A stretch of DNA of 64,000 nt, from contig NZ_WJXB01000003.1 of NCBI RefSeq assembly GCF_009664975.1, positions 372,001 to 436,000 of the forward strand, read 5' to 3'. The position numbers were made by a program, and so were the translations under genes. Origin of the DNA: Paenibacillus monticola (GTDB lineage: Bacteria > Bacillota > Bacilli > Paenibacillales > Paenibacillaceae). Under the pieces are notes generated by a model. The model saw only the letters and a program-made list of their open reading frames with translations, was not told the DNA's origin and did not search any database. Shown here in pieces: positions 18,143 to 25,934 of the stretch (its first letter is position 1; each line of letters begins with the position of its first letter).

Positions 18143-18409
18143 ATGAAAATAAAGAAGAATGAAGCTATTATGTATCTAATTCTAAAATATATCGAACAAG
18201 AAGAAGACCCAGAATTCCGAAAAATAGACGTTGAAAAGAAAGATTTCCATGCTGCTTTAGAAAAGATAAACGAAGCTGGATTGGCAACAAATATTACTTT
18301 CAGTCGAGGCAGCTTACTACATCGTATTAAGGTCGCTTTTACAAATGGAAGTAGGTTAACTCAAGCAGGTCGCTATTTCATCACAGATTTTGAGAGCAGA
18401 GTTGATTAA
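18143..18409 (+). CDS. Small winged-helix-like protein, YjcQ-like
   Basis: 88 aa. The pattern MYLILKYIEQ...FHAALEKINEAGLATNITF...LTQAGRYFI resembles the small YjcQ/phage winged-helix family that ends in LTEKGxxYL. AAAGGA precedes the ATG. It is a lone plus-strand gene between fur and spoIIM, where B. subtilis has no equivalent, suggesting an accessory insertion. Function unknown. Confidence 0.6.
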   Translation: MKIKKNEAIMYLILKYIEQEEDPEFRKIDVEKKDFHAALEKINEAGLATNITFSRGSLLHRIKVAFTNGSRLTQAGRYFITDFESRVD

Positions 18410-18448
18410 AGCTAACTGTCGTATTTTCCGACATGCTCATGTCAAAGA

Positions 18449-18499
18449 TAAAAACAAAAAAGAATGCTGCCAAAGTAAAAAACCACTTTGGTAACATTC
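18449..18499 (-). terminator. Rho-independent terminator after spoIIM
   Basis: GAATGCTGCCAAAG (18462-18475) pairs with CTTTGGTAACATTC (18486-18499), with two mismatches. On the minus strand it is followed by TTTTTTGTTTTT. Confidence 0.85.
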
Positions 18500-18540
18500 C
18501 AAATCTTGAATAAATGCAAGAAAGCCTGTAATCCCTATGT

Positions 18541-19176
18541 TCACGACCCTATCACTACCAGCATAGGCGTTACCCATCTCATCATTGACGGGGTTACCCA
18601 GGTCTCGAAGCAGGACACTCCCAGAATCAGCAGCGCCATTAGGAAGGACAACAAGGTATACATGGCAAAAGGACGAGTCACCGTCGTCCGGCGCTGGCCC
18701 AGCACACGGCTGCGGATCATCAGCAGAGAAAAGGCTATTGCCGCCGCGCTGCACACGAGCAGAACCGGGATCAGTACCAGATTATGCGGTGCGACCGAGA
18801 CAAGCGCGAACAACAATCCGTGCCAAGAATATTGGCTGACCAGACAACCAACCGTAAAGCCGATCAATACACCTTTGAGAAAATCAAGAATTAAAATCCC
18901 CGGCAGGCCAATCACCGACAATCCGAGAATCCAAATCAGCCCAATCCATTTCAGGTTTAGCGTAGCAATGCTCCAGAACGATTCCGGTGCTGCAGGCAGC
19001 CCCTGCTGATCTACGGTCGCGAAGAAGTTCCCCAGGTAATCACCAAGCTCCTGCTGCTGATCCATGGTCAGCGCACTAACGATAAGCGCCCCGAAGACAA
19101 CCCCTACCAGAAATAATACGGCCACAAAAATATACAGAGGCGTCTGTTCCTTAACCATCAGTCGGAAATTACGCAT
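18541..19176 (-). CDS. spoIIM: Stage II sporulation protein M
   Basis: 211 aa with about five membrane segments and the SpoIIM signature region NLKWIGLIWILGLSVIGLP...FLKGVLIGFTVGCLV and SVAPHNLVLIP. SpoIIM assembles with SpoIID and SpoIIP into the DMP complex that thins septal peptidoglycan and drives engulfment. It is a sigma-E target in B. subtilis. Confidence 0.96.
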   Translation of the reverse strand: MRNFRLMVKEQTPLYIFVAVLFLVGVVFGALIVSALTMDQQQELGDYLGNFFATVDQQGLPAAPESFWSIATLNLKWIGLIWILGLSVIGLPGILILDFLKGVLIGFTVGCLVSQYSWHGLLFALVSVAPHNLVLIPVLLVCSAAAIAFSLLMIRSRVLGQRRTTVTRPFAMYTLLSFLMALLILGVSCFETWVTPSMMRWVTPMLVVIGS

Positions 19177-19208
19177 CGGGACGTTCTCCTTTCTAGGTCA
19201 CATGTTAC

Positions 19209-19237
19209 ACCATATGAGGAAACGTCCCAATCTATGA
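19209..19237 (-). promoter_or_regulatory. Candidate sigma-E promoter of spoIIM
   Basis: On the minus strand TCATAGA (19231-19237) and CATATGGT (19209-19216) are spaced by exactly 14 bp, fitting KMATATT-N14/15-CATACAHT with several mismatches. An inverted repeat GGGACGTT/AACGTCCC brackets the -10 region and the Shine-Dalgarno. Confidence 0.45.
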
Positions 19238-19258
19238 CTTGTCCTTAGATACAAGCTG

Positions 19259-20458
19259 TTACTTTCTATGTTGGACAACTTTGCCGTAAGTTCCTCCACC
19301 GCCTGCGGATAGCGCAAGTGTCCCGGAGCGGGCAGCAACGATCTGTGAAGCCAGCTCAATGCCTGCAACCGCCGCAATTTCCTCTTCACCCACCCCATGC
19401 AAAATATTCATTTCTGTGCCAAAAGCCTGCAATAGCTTGTTCAGCTTAGCCTTTCCCAACCCTGGAATGAATTCAAGAGGCACCTGGTAATGGTACGGCG
19501 GACGATTCGCGGGTACAACTGGCTTCTCCCGGTCAGCAATATCCATAATCCGGTCAAATACACCTTTCACCAGCTTGAGGCTTCCACAATAGGGACAGCG
19601 CTCGGAGGTGGCATAAACTTCGTCAATAATACTGCCACAACCCCCACAGTAGGTTCGGTGATATTTACCGAGGCGGGGATTCAGTCCAAAGTTGGCACTA
19701 ACGTGCCGTCCCCCTTTACGTTCAAGGGCCAGGCACAGCTCGGCAAAGGAAGGACGAGCCAGCTCCATAACATTGTATTCACGGCCGATTTTACCCAGAG
19801 AATGAGCATCCGAATTCGTCAGGAAAGTATACCTGTCTAGCTCGGAAAGATAGCCTGCCATCTCCGAATCCGCGCTCAGTCCAAGCTCTACGGCCGCAAT
19901 CCGGTCGAGATCAAAAATGTCCGACATTACTTCAGCTGTACAGCCATACAGTCCTTTGTGCGGTGTGAAGATATGTGCGGGAATCAGAATTCCACCTCGC
20001 CCGTAGATTTCATTCTGCAGTTCCCTGGCTGGAACATACAGGCGCTGTGAGCTGAGGTTCACATTCCGCATATGACGGCTCATCCAGCCGCTGAAATCGG
20101 TCATAGTCTCCAGGTCCGGCATAAAGGCGAGAACATGACATTCCTTTCGCCCCGGCTCACGGATTTCAATCTCCGCTCCAAGCACGATCGTCGTCCCCCG
20201 GTAAGCAATCCCTCCGCCTTCAGCTACCGTCATTTCTCCGGATTCGAGCAATTCCCGGATATCCCGCAAGACACCAGGTGCATGGCTATCGATGATACCA
20301 ATCAGCTCAATCCCTTTGCGCTCCGCGGCTTCCTTGGCGATATTGGCGAAGGTTAACTCGCGGCTGCCGCTGATTTTGACAGGCTGCCCTTCAGAAGTTC
20401 GGCCAATATGAACATGTAGGTCACAGTAGCAGCTCTTCAGCTCCGCTTCTAGTGCCAT
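19259..20458 (-). CDS. Endonuclease Q family protein (PHP domain + zinc ribbon + HhH)
   Basis: 399 aa: N-terminal PHP phosphoesterase domain (CYCDLHVHIGR...GIIDSHAPG...TNSDAHSLGKIG), a central four-cysteine zinc motif (CGGCG...CPYCG) and C-terminal helix-hairpin-helix (LEFIPGLGKAKLNKLLQAFG, GVGEEEIAAVAG). EndoQ cleaves 5' to deaminated bases such as dU and dI in DNA. ATG at 20458 overlaps the end of nudF, so the two are probably coupled. Equivalent of B. subtilis YqxK. Confidence 0.9.
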   Translation of the reverse strand: MALEAELKSCYCDLHVHIGRTSEGQPVKISGSRELTFANIAKEAAERKGIELIGIIDSHAPGVLRDIRELLESGEMTVAEGGGIAYRGTTIVLGAEIEIREPGRKECHVLAFMPDLETMTDFSGWMSRHMRNVNLSSQRLYVPARELQNEIYGRGGILIPAHIFTPHKGLYGCTAEVMSDIFDLDRIAAVELGLSADSEMAGYLSELDRYTFLTNSDAHSLGKIGREYNVMELARPSFAELCLALERKGGRHVSANFGLNPRLGKYHRTYCGGCGSIIDEVYATSERCPYCGSLKLVKGVFDRIMDIADREKPVVPANRPPYHYQVPLEFIPGLGKAKLNKLLQAFGTEMNILHGVGEEEIAAVAGIELASQIVAARSGTLALSAGGGGTYGKVVQHRK

Positions 20459-21021
20459 TGTCCGGTTAACGTATACAAGTGCCAAGCATATACTGCCATT
20501 ATTGTCTTCGCGTCAGCAATACGCCCGTCCGCAATATATTGGTAAGCTTCCTCAAGTGTAAGCTCTGATACCTCCAGAAACTCATCCTCATCCAGCGACA
20601 TATCCCCTGGTTGTGCATTTTCAGTTACATACATATGAATAATCTCGTCGGCAAAGCCAGGAGAGGTGTAGAACGATTTCAAGTGACGCATATCACCGCT
20701 ATGTAACCCTGTCTCCTCCTGAAGTTCCCGATGGGCTGCTGCTAGTGGATCTTCACCCTTGTCGAGCTTACCTGCTGGAATCTCCACCTCAGTGCGGTGC
20801 ATTGGCTGCCGGTACTGTTCTACAACCAGCATTTTATTCTGATTCAGCGCTAGCACTGCCACAGCACCAGGATGCTTAATCACTTCGCGGGTTGCGGTAT
20901 TGCCATCAGGCATCCTTACGGTGTCCACCTGCAAGGTAATAATATTCCCTTCAAAAATCGGCTGCGTAGATATCGTCTCTTCGTCCAGCTTGGGGTTGCT
21001 GATCAATTCATAATTTTTCAT
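20449..21021 (-). CDS. nudF: ADP-ribose pyrophosphatase (Nudix hydrolase)
   Basis: 190 aa with a complete Nudix box: GKLDKGE...AAAHRELQEETGL (G-x5-E-x7-REUxEExGU). It hydrolyses ADP-ribose to AMP and ribose-5-phosphate. ATG at 21021 follows AAAGGAG and fits family length; longer upstream frames are not conserved. An extended -10 (TGCTATAAT, minus strand, -10 hexamer at 21062-21067) is a plausible promoter. Confidence 0.93.
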   Translation of the reverse strand: MKNYELISNPKLDEETISTQPIFEGNIITLQVDTVRMPDGNTATREVIKHPGAVAVLALNQNKMLVVEQYRQPMHRTEVEIPAGKLDKGEDPLAAAHRELQEETGLHSGDMRHLKSFYTSPGFADEIIHMYVTENAQPGDMSLDEDEFLEVSELTLEEAYQYIADGRIADAKTIMAVYAWHLYTLTGQWH

Positions 21022-21097
21022 CGTTTTCTGGTCTCCTTTATCTCTGTTCTGCATAGGGTGTATTATAGCAAATTCACCGTGAAAGAAGGAATCGGAT

Positions 21098-21271
21098 ATG
21101 AAAGATGTCCTCCGCCGTACAAGCTCATCCGCTGTAACCATAGTCGGAAAGCCAGAGCAAATTAAAGCCATCCTAGCCGGATGGATAGAGCAATATGGAC
21201 GTGATATGCCCTTGGCCTACATTTTATCTCTGCATGCAGATAGTCGGGGTACATCCACTAAGGCTGGATAA
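21098..21271 (+). CDS. mciZ: MciZ-like Z-ring inhibitor peptide
   Basis: 57 aa starting at ATG 21098 behind GAAGGA. The central segment VTIVGKPEQIKAILAGWIEQ followed by YGRDMPLAYIL resembles B. subtilis MciZ (VVLVGKAWEIRAKLKEYGRT...), a sigma-E-controlled peptide that caps FtsZ filaments in the mother cell. It is encoded divergently from nudF, as mciZ is in B. subtilis. It has an extra Ser/Thr/Gly-rich C-terminal tail of about 12 residues. The call rests on motif resemblance plus synteny. Confidence 0.72.
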   Translation: MKDVLRRTSSSAVTIVGKPEQIKAILAGWIEQYGRDMPLAYILSLHADSRGTSTKAG

Positions 21272-21312
21272 TAAAACTAAGCTTTGAACTCATTCATACA
21301 TGCTTGTATAAC

Positions 21313-21358
21313 ATAAGGAGCTGTCCCTTAGGCTGTTGACCTGGGGACAGCTCCTTCA
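21313..21358. terminator. Bidirectional terminator between mciZ and the M20 peptidase
   Basis: AAGGAGCTGTCCC (21315-21327) pairs with GGGACAGCTCCTT (21344-21356), a 13-bp perfect stem between convergent genes. Confidence 0.8.
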
Positions 21359-21385
21359 TTTGAATAGTCATCAGTTGCTCTAGTC

Positions 21386-22513
21386 TTAAGCTTTAACACT
21401 TTCTTGAACGATGGCAACAACCAGTTTGGCAACTTTAATAATATCTTCAGCCTTAATCCGTTCCTTCGTCGTGTGAATATGTTCATAACCAACCGCGAGG
21501 TTAATGGTAGGAACTTTGAGGCCATTGAACACGTTCGCGTCACTGCCACCACCGGATGCAAACAGCCGGGGCTGTAAGCCAATGGAGGATATTGCACGAT
21601 CAGCAAGCTGAACAACCGGATCATGTTCATTAAAGCTGAAGGCAGGGTAAATAATTTCGCTGCGGAATTCACACTCTGCACCGTATTCCCGTACTGTCGT
21701 TTCCAGTGCTTCACGCATGGAAGCAATCTGCAGATCAACCTTCTCCTGTACAATACTGCGAGCTTCTGCATCCAACTGCACATGATCACAGACGACATTC
21801 GTAGGTCCGCCACCGGCGAATTTGCCAATATTGGCTGTTGTCTCGCTGTCAATACGTCCAAGCTTCATTGCCGAAATCGCTTTGCTGGCTACTTGAATTG
21901 CACTAATCCCATCCTCTGGATTAACGCCAGCATGAGCTGACTTCCCAAAGATCTGCATAGTAACCCTAGCTTGTGTTGGGGCAGCAACGGCGATAGCTCC
22001 AACTTCACCATTGGAGTCTAGTGCAAAGCCGAAGTCTGCATCCAAATGCTTTGGATCCATCGCACGTGCGCCTAACAGCCCGGATTCTTCACCTGCTGTA
22101 ATTACAAATTGTATTTGTCCGTGCGGAATACTCTGCTCCTGAATGACTCGGATAGCTTCAAATAGCGCAGCCAATCCGGCCTTGTCATCCGCTCCAAGAA
22201 TGGTAGTACCGTCACTTGTAATCCAGCCGTCTTCCCCAAGTGTTGGTTTAATTCCCTTACCGGGAACAACAGTATCCATATGACAGGTGAACAGCAGTTT
22301 GGGTCCAGTTCCACCATGCTCTGCTGCCCAGGTCACGAACAGGTTGCCTGCACCATGCCCAGTTCTTTCCTGTGAATCATCCTCGATAACTTCCAATCCC
22401 AGGGCGCTAAATTTACTCTTCAGAACATCCGCAATTTGCCGCTCATTTCCGGTCTCACTATCTACACGTACAAGCTCCATAAATTCCTGGATCAATCGAT
22501 CTTGTGCTATCAC
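21386..22513 (-). CDS. M20/M42-type metallopeptidase, peptidase T-like
   Basis: 375 aa zinc peptidase. Metal-site motifs: LLFTCHMDTVVPGKG, DGTTILGADDKAGLA, TAGEESGLLGA, DFGFALDSNG, and late His in AVGYEHIHTTKERI. Similar to B. subtilis YqjE (peptidase T-like). GTG at 22513 is preceded by AGAGGGA and starts VIAQDRLIQEFMELV. Likely cytosolic di/tripeptide hydrolysis; the substrate is inferred. Confidence 0.9.
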   Translation of the reverse strand: MIAQDRLIQEFMELVRVDSETGNERQIADVLKSKFSALGLEVIEDDSQERTGHGAGNLFVTWAAEHGGTGPKLLFTCHMDTVVPGKGIKPTLGEDGWITSDGTTILGADDKAGLAALFEAIRVIQEQSIPHGQIQFVITAGEESGLLGARAMDPKHLDADFGFALDSNGEVGAIAVAAPTQARVTMQIFGKSAHAGVNPEDGISAIQVASKAISAMKLGRIDSETTANIGKFAGGGPTNVVCDHVQLDAEARSIVQEKVDLQIASMREALETTVREYGAECEFRSEIIYPAFSFNEHDPVVQLADRAISSIGLQPRLFASGGGSDANVFNGLKVPTINLAVGYEHIHTTKERIKAEDIIKVAKLVVAIVQESVKA

Positions 22514-22608
22514 TAGACTTCCCTCTCTTTCACGGATACGGTACAATGGTTGTACTGCGTCAATACTCTGTGTGCTTATAACTTAAACTAATACTAAAGG
22601 AGTCACTC

Positions 22609-22713
22609 ATGCAACGTCAAAAAAAATGGTTCCGTGTTGTTATCTACGTCATGCTGTTAGCCATGATCGCATCTACCGTATTATTTATGATTGAGCCTTT
22701 TCTTGCAGGATAA
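22609..22713 (+). CDS. Prli42-like stressosome membrane anchor micropeptide (DUF4044)
   Basis: 34 aa: basic N-terminus MQRQKKWFRVVIYVML followed by a single hydrophobic helix ending MIEPFLAG. This matches the DUF4044/Prli42 pattern (short basic head, VxxxVIYxMLxxMxxST) of the peptide that tethers the stressosome in Listeria. AAAGGAG is 6 nt before the ATG. No stressosome gene lies in the window. Confidence 0.75.
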   Translation: MQRQKKWFRVVIYVMLLAMIASTVLFMIEPFLAG

Positions 22714-22736
22714 TTACTGCTTAGGCTTTCGTTAAT

Positions 22737-22767
22737 AATAGCGGCCAGGGTCTCCCTGGCCGCTATT
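22737..22767. terminator. Strong hairpin between Prli42-like gene and lipB
   Basis: AATAGCGGCCAGGG (22737-22750) and CCCTGGCCGCTATT (22754-22767) form a perfect 14-bp stem with a 3-nt loop between convergent genes. T-tracts are weak, but the stem is very stable. Confidence 0.7.
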
Positions 22768-22774
22768 AGCCTGC

Positions 22775-23494
22775 TCATTGATCAACTTCAAGCGAACTGC
22801 TGAATGAGCTATGTTTCTCATACGGAAAATGCTTCAGGAAGTGAGGAACTAGCTCCCTCGCTACCTCCTCCAGCTCAAACATACGACCTGCGCATTCCTC
22901 CAATGAGGTCACTCCATACTCCGTTATGCCGCAAGGAATGATTCCTTGGAAGCCTTTCTCAGCGATACCCTCCGAGACATTAAACGCAAAACCGTGGCTG
23001 GTGATAAACCCTCTACGGAGCTTACTCTTGTTGAATTTAACACCAATGGCACAAATCTTCTTGTCGCCTACCCACACACCCGTATATTCGGGCTTGCGGT
23101 CTCCAACAATTCCATAGGAAGCCAAATAATCAATAATTACAGCCTCTAAGCTGCGCAAGTACTCGTGAAGATCTACCTTGCCTTCCTCTCCAAGCTTAAG
23201 CAGTGGATATCCAACCAGTTGACCCGGCCCATGATATGTAATATCTCCACCCCGGTCGATTTCAAACAACGCAATTCCTTTTTCCTTAAGCTGTTCGCCA
23301 TTCAGGAGAAGATGTTCAGGATGATTCTGGGAGCCAATGGTATAGGTCGGTGGATGCTGCAAAAGTATAAGCCGTTCTGGCTGCTCGCCAGTATCAATAG
23401 CATGAACGGACTCCTTTTGCAGCTCCCAGGCCGCACCATATTCCATTAGCGGTATATATAATATTTCCAGTTCACGTGCATCTGTATTATTCAT
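22775..23494 (-). CDS. lipB: Octanoyltransferase LipB
   Basis: 239 aa with LipB hallmarks: LILLQHPPTYTIG, DRGGDITYHGPGQLVGYPL, KICAIGVK (catalytic Lys) and GIIPCGI (catalytic Cys). It transfers octanoyl from octanoyl-ACP to lipoyl domains. It lies 37 nt past bkdB, so it is probably the last gene of the bkd operon and would lipoylate the E2 encoded there. Start ATG at 23494; GTG at 23515 is an alternative. Confidence 0.93.
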   Translation of the reverse strand: MNNTDARELEILYIPLMEYGAAWELQKESVHAIDTGEQPERLILLQHPPTYTIGSQNHPEHLLLNGEQLKEKGIALFEIDRGGDITYHGPGQLVGYPLLKLGEEGKVDLHEYLRSLEAVIIDYLASYGIVGDRKPEYTGVWVGDKKICAIGVKFNKSKLRRGFITSHGFAFNVSEGIAEKGFQGIIPCGITEYGVTSLEECAGRMFELEEVARELVPHFLKHFPYEKHSSFSSSLEVDQ

Positions 23495-23531
23495 ACCGTC
23501 AGGTCCCCTTTTCACGCGAAACTATTTCTTC

Positions 23532-24881
23532 TCAATACAGCTTAGTTTCCGGTGTATAGCCTTCAACGTTATCCTTTACACGCTGCAAAAAGCGTCCACA
23601 AATGACTCCATCCAGAATCCGGTGATCCAGGGATAGGCAAATATTGGCCATGGAGCGCACAGCAATCATATCGTTAATAACAACGGGTCTCTTCACAATC
23701 GATTCGAACGTCACTATTGCTGCCTGCGGATAGTTAATGATCGGATAAGAAAGAATAGAACCAAAAGAACCTGTGTTATTAACTGTAAAGGTTCCGCCCT
23801 GCATATCCTCAAGCCTCAGCTTGCGTTCACGTGTCTTCAGCGCCAATTCATCAATCTCACGGGCAAGGCCAGCAATATTCTTCTGGTCAGCTTTTTTGAT
23901 CACTGGTGTCATTACAGAATCCTCTGTACCTACTGCAAGCGAGATATTGATATCACGCTTTACGATAATTTTATCTACAGCCCAAACAGAGTTCATGATC
24001 GGGTAATCCTTAATGGCGCTCACGACAGCCTTCATCAGAAAGGACAAGTAGGTCAAATTAATGCCTTCCTTGCGCTTAAAATCATCTTTGAGCCTATTGC
24101 GAAGCATCACGAGATTGGTAACGTCTACCTCAATCATGGTCCAGGCATGTGGAATCTCCGATACACTTTGACGCATTCTAGTGGCAATTGTATTGCGAAT
24201 AGGCGTTACATCAATCAAGAATTCCGAACTGCTGCCCCGTCCACCCTCTACTTCAATCGTAGGAATACGTGGTGATTCGCTTAAGTGCAGCCCGGAGTGA
24301 CGATCTGGCTGCAGCGCTTGGTTGGCTTCCTCAGTAGTGACTTGATGTGTCGGTGGTGTCGCTATTGCAGCTGTTTGTGCGGAAGCGACAGAAACCCCGC
24401 CTCCTTCGATAAAGGACAATACATCTTTACGCGTAATGCGGCCACCCATACCGGTTCCTGATACGGCTGTTAAATTAATGCCATGCTCTGCCGCGAGGGT
24501 CTGTACTGCCGGAGAATAACGCGCCCGCATCGACGTATCTCCCGTAGGAGTAGCATTTGGTACAGACACAATTGCGGGAGCCTGCGCAGCAGCATTATTT
24601 GTACCTTGGACAGCTTTGGGAGCGGCTACAGGTACAGCAATGCGGCAGATAACTTCCCCTACATTAACAGTCTGGCCTTCTTCCGCCAACAATTCGCCCA
24701 TAATTCCTTCTATAGTGGAGGGTAGCTCTGCATTTACTTTATCTGTAATAAGTTCACATAGTGGCTCGTATTCCTCTACCCGGTCACCCGGCTTCTTCAG
24801 CCATTTGCCGATCGTTGCTGATACCAATGATTCCGCCAGCTGTGGCATGATCACATCGGTCAACGTTTGGTTGTCTGACAT
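23532..24881 (-). CDS. bkdB: 2-oxoacid dehydrogenase E2 (branched-chain dihydrolipoyl transacylase)
   Basis: 449 aa: N-terminal lipoyl domain with modified Lys48 in ITDKVNAELPS, a linker, a peripheral subunit-binding domain (about 120-160, YSPAVQTLAAEHGINL...GRITRKDVL) and a C-terminal acyltransferase domain with LSLDHRILDG (HxxxDG). It carries acyl groups between E1 and CoA. Branched-chain specificity is inferred from the operon type. AGGGAG precedes the ATG within a degenerate copy of the leader element. Confidence 0.92.
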   Translation of the reverse strand: MSDNQTLTDVIMPQLAESLVSATIGKWLKKPGDRVEEYEPLCELITDKVNAELPSTIEGIMGELLAEEGQTVNVGEVICRIAVPVAAPKAVQGTNNAAAQAPAIVSVPNATPTGDTSMRARYSPAVQTLAAEHGINLTAVSGTGMGGRITRKDVLSFIEGGGVSVASAQTAAIATPPTHQVTTEEANQALQPDRHSGLHLSESPRIPTIEVEGGRGSSSEFLIDVTPIRNTIATRMRQSVSEIPHAWTMIEVDVTNLVMLRNRLKDDFKRKEGINLTYLSFLMKAVVSAIKDYPIMNSVWAVDKIIVKRDINISLAVGTEDSVMTPVIKKADQKNIAGLAREIDELALKTRERKLRLEDMQGGTFTVNNTGSFGSILSYPIINYPQAAIVTFESIVKRPVVINDMIAVRSMANICLSLDHRILDGVICGRFLQRVKDNVEGYTPETKLY

Positions 24882-24888
24882 CTTTTCA

Positions 24889-24910
24889 ACTCCCTAAAGT
24901 TTTATGGAGC
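24889..24910 (-). repeat. Leader element remnant before bkdB
   Basis: On the minus strand GCTCCATAAAACTTTAGGGAG reproduces the Shine-Dalgarno-proximal end of the dispersed leader element seen upstream of yqzK and recN; the outer part is not recognisable. Confidence 0.5.
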
Positions 24911-24944
24911 ATCGCTTTTCTGATTTCGCTTGATCCCCTTAAAT

Positions 24945-25931
24945 CTAATATTGCGCCAACCGCAGCATTTCTGCCTTAACCTTGTCCTTGCTCAGCATGA
25001 AGAACTTCTCCATCGGCGGACTGATTGGCATAGCCGGCACATCTGGACCACAGAGGCGGAATATCGGTGCGTCGAGCTCGAACAGACAATGCTCCGCGAT
25101 AATTGCGGCCACTTCGCCGCCAATTCCTCCGGTCTTATTATCCTCATGGACAATCAGCACCTTCCCGGTCTTACGGGCTGCAGCAATAATGGCTTCCCGG
25201 TCCAGCGGCTGAAGTGTGCGCAGATCCAGAATATGCGCTGTAATGCCTTCCTCACGTTCCAACTCCTCTGCAGCCTGCATGGCAAAATGCAGCGGAAGAC
25301 TGTAGCCGATCACCGTAATATCGCTTCCCTCGCGCAGCAGATTCGCTTCTCCAATCGGTACTGTATAATCGCCTTCCGGTACTTCTCCCTTGATCAGCTT
25401 GTAGCATTTCTTATTCTCGAAGAACATGACGGGATCCGGATCACGCACAGCCGACTTTAGCAGTCCTTTGGCATCATAAGCCGAATAAGGTGCCACAATC
25501 TTCAGCCCCGGTGTGCCAAAAAAGATCGATTCCGGGCACTGCGAATGATACAGCCCGCCAAAAATACCTCCGCCAATCGGGGCACGAATTACAATGGGAC
25601 AATTCCAGTCATTATTGGAACGATAGCGGATTTTGGCTGCCTCACTAATAATCTGATTGGTCGCTGGCAGCATAAAGTCGGAATATTGCATTTCAGCAAT
25701 GGGCTTCATGCCATACATAGCAGCACCTATAGCAACACCGACAATAGCCGATTCCGCCAGCGGTGTATCCAATACACGAGCTTCGCCGAACTGGTCCTGC
25801 AGACCTTTAGTTGTGGTAAATACGCCGCCCTTAAGACCAACATCTTCACCGAGCACAAATACGGAATCATCGCGCTCCATTTCTTCCTTCATCGCCAGCC
25901 GGATCGCATCGATATATTCCATTATAGCCAT
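24945..25931 (-). CDS. bkdAB: 2-oxoisovalerate dehydrogenase E1 beta subunit
   Basis: 328 aa transketolase-fold E1 beta: VFVLGEDVGLKGGVF, RVLDTPLAESAIVGVAIGAA, SQCPESIFFGTPGLKIV, LRTLQPLDREAI, VHEDNKTGGIGGEVAAII. It pairs with the alpha subunit to decarboxylate branched-chain 2-oxoacids using TPP. Its start lies only 3 nt beyond the bkdAA stop; Shine-Dalgarno AAGGAGGGG is inside bkdAA. Confidence 0.93.
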   Translation of the reverse strand: MAIMEYIDAIRLAMKEEMERDDSVFVLGEDVGLKGGVFTTTKGLQDQFGEARVLDTPLAESAIVGVAIGAAMYGMKPIAEMQYSDFMLPATNQIISEAAKIRYRSNNDWNCPIVIRAPIGGGIFGGLYHSQCPESIFFGTPGLKIVAPYSAYDAKGLLKSAVRDPDPVMFFENKKCYKLIKGEVPEGDYTVPIGEANLLREGSDITVIGYSLPLHFAMQAAEELEREEGITAHILDLRTLQPLDREAIIAAARKTGKVLIVHEDNKTGGIGGEVAAIIAEHCLFELDAPIFRLCGPDVPAMPISPPMEKFFMLSKDKVKAEMLRLAQY

Positions 25932-25934
25932 GAG

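Noticed and set aside
24930..25460. 176-codon plus-strand open frame
   Set aside because: Antisense to bkdAB; its sequence mirrors the conserved E1 beta codons.
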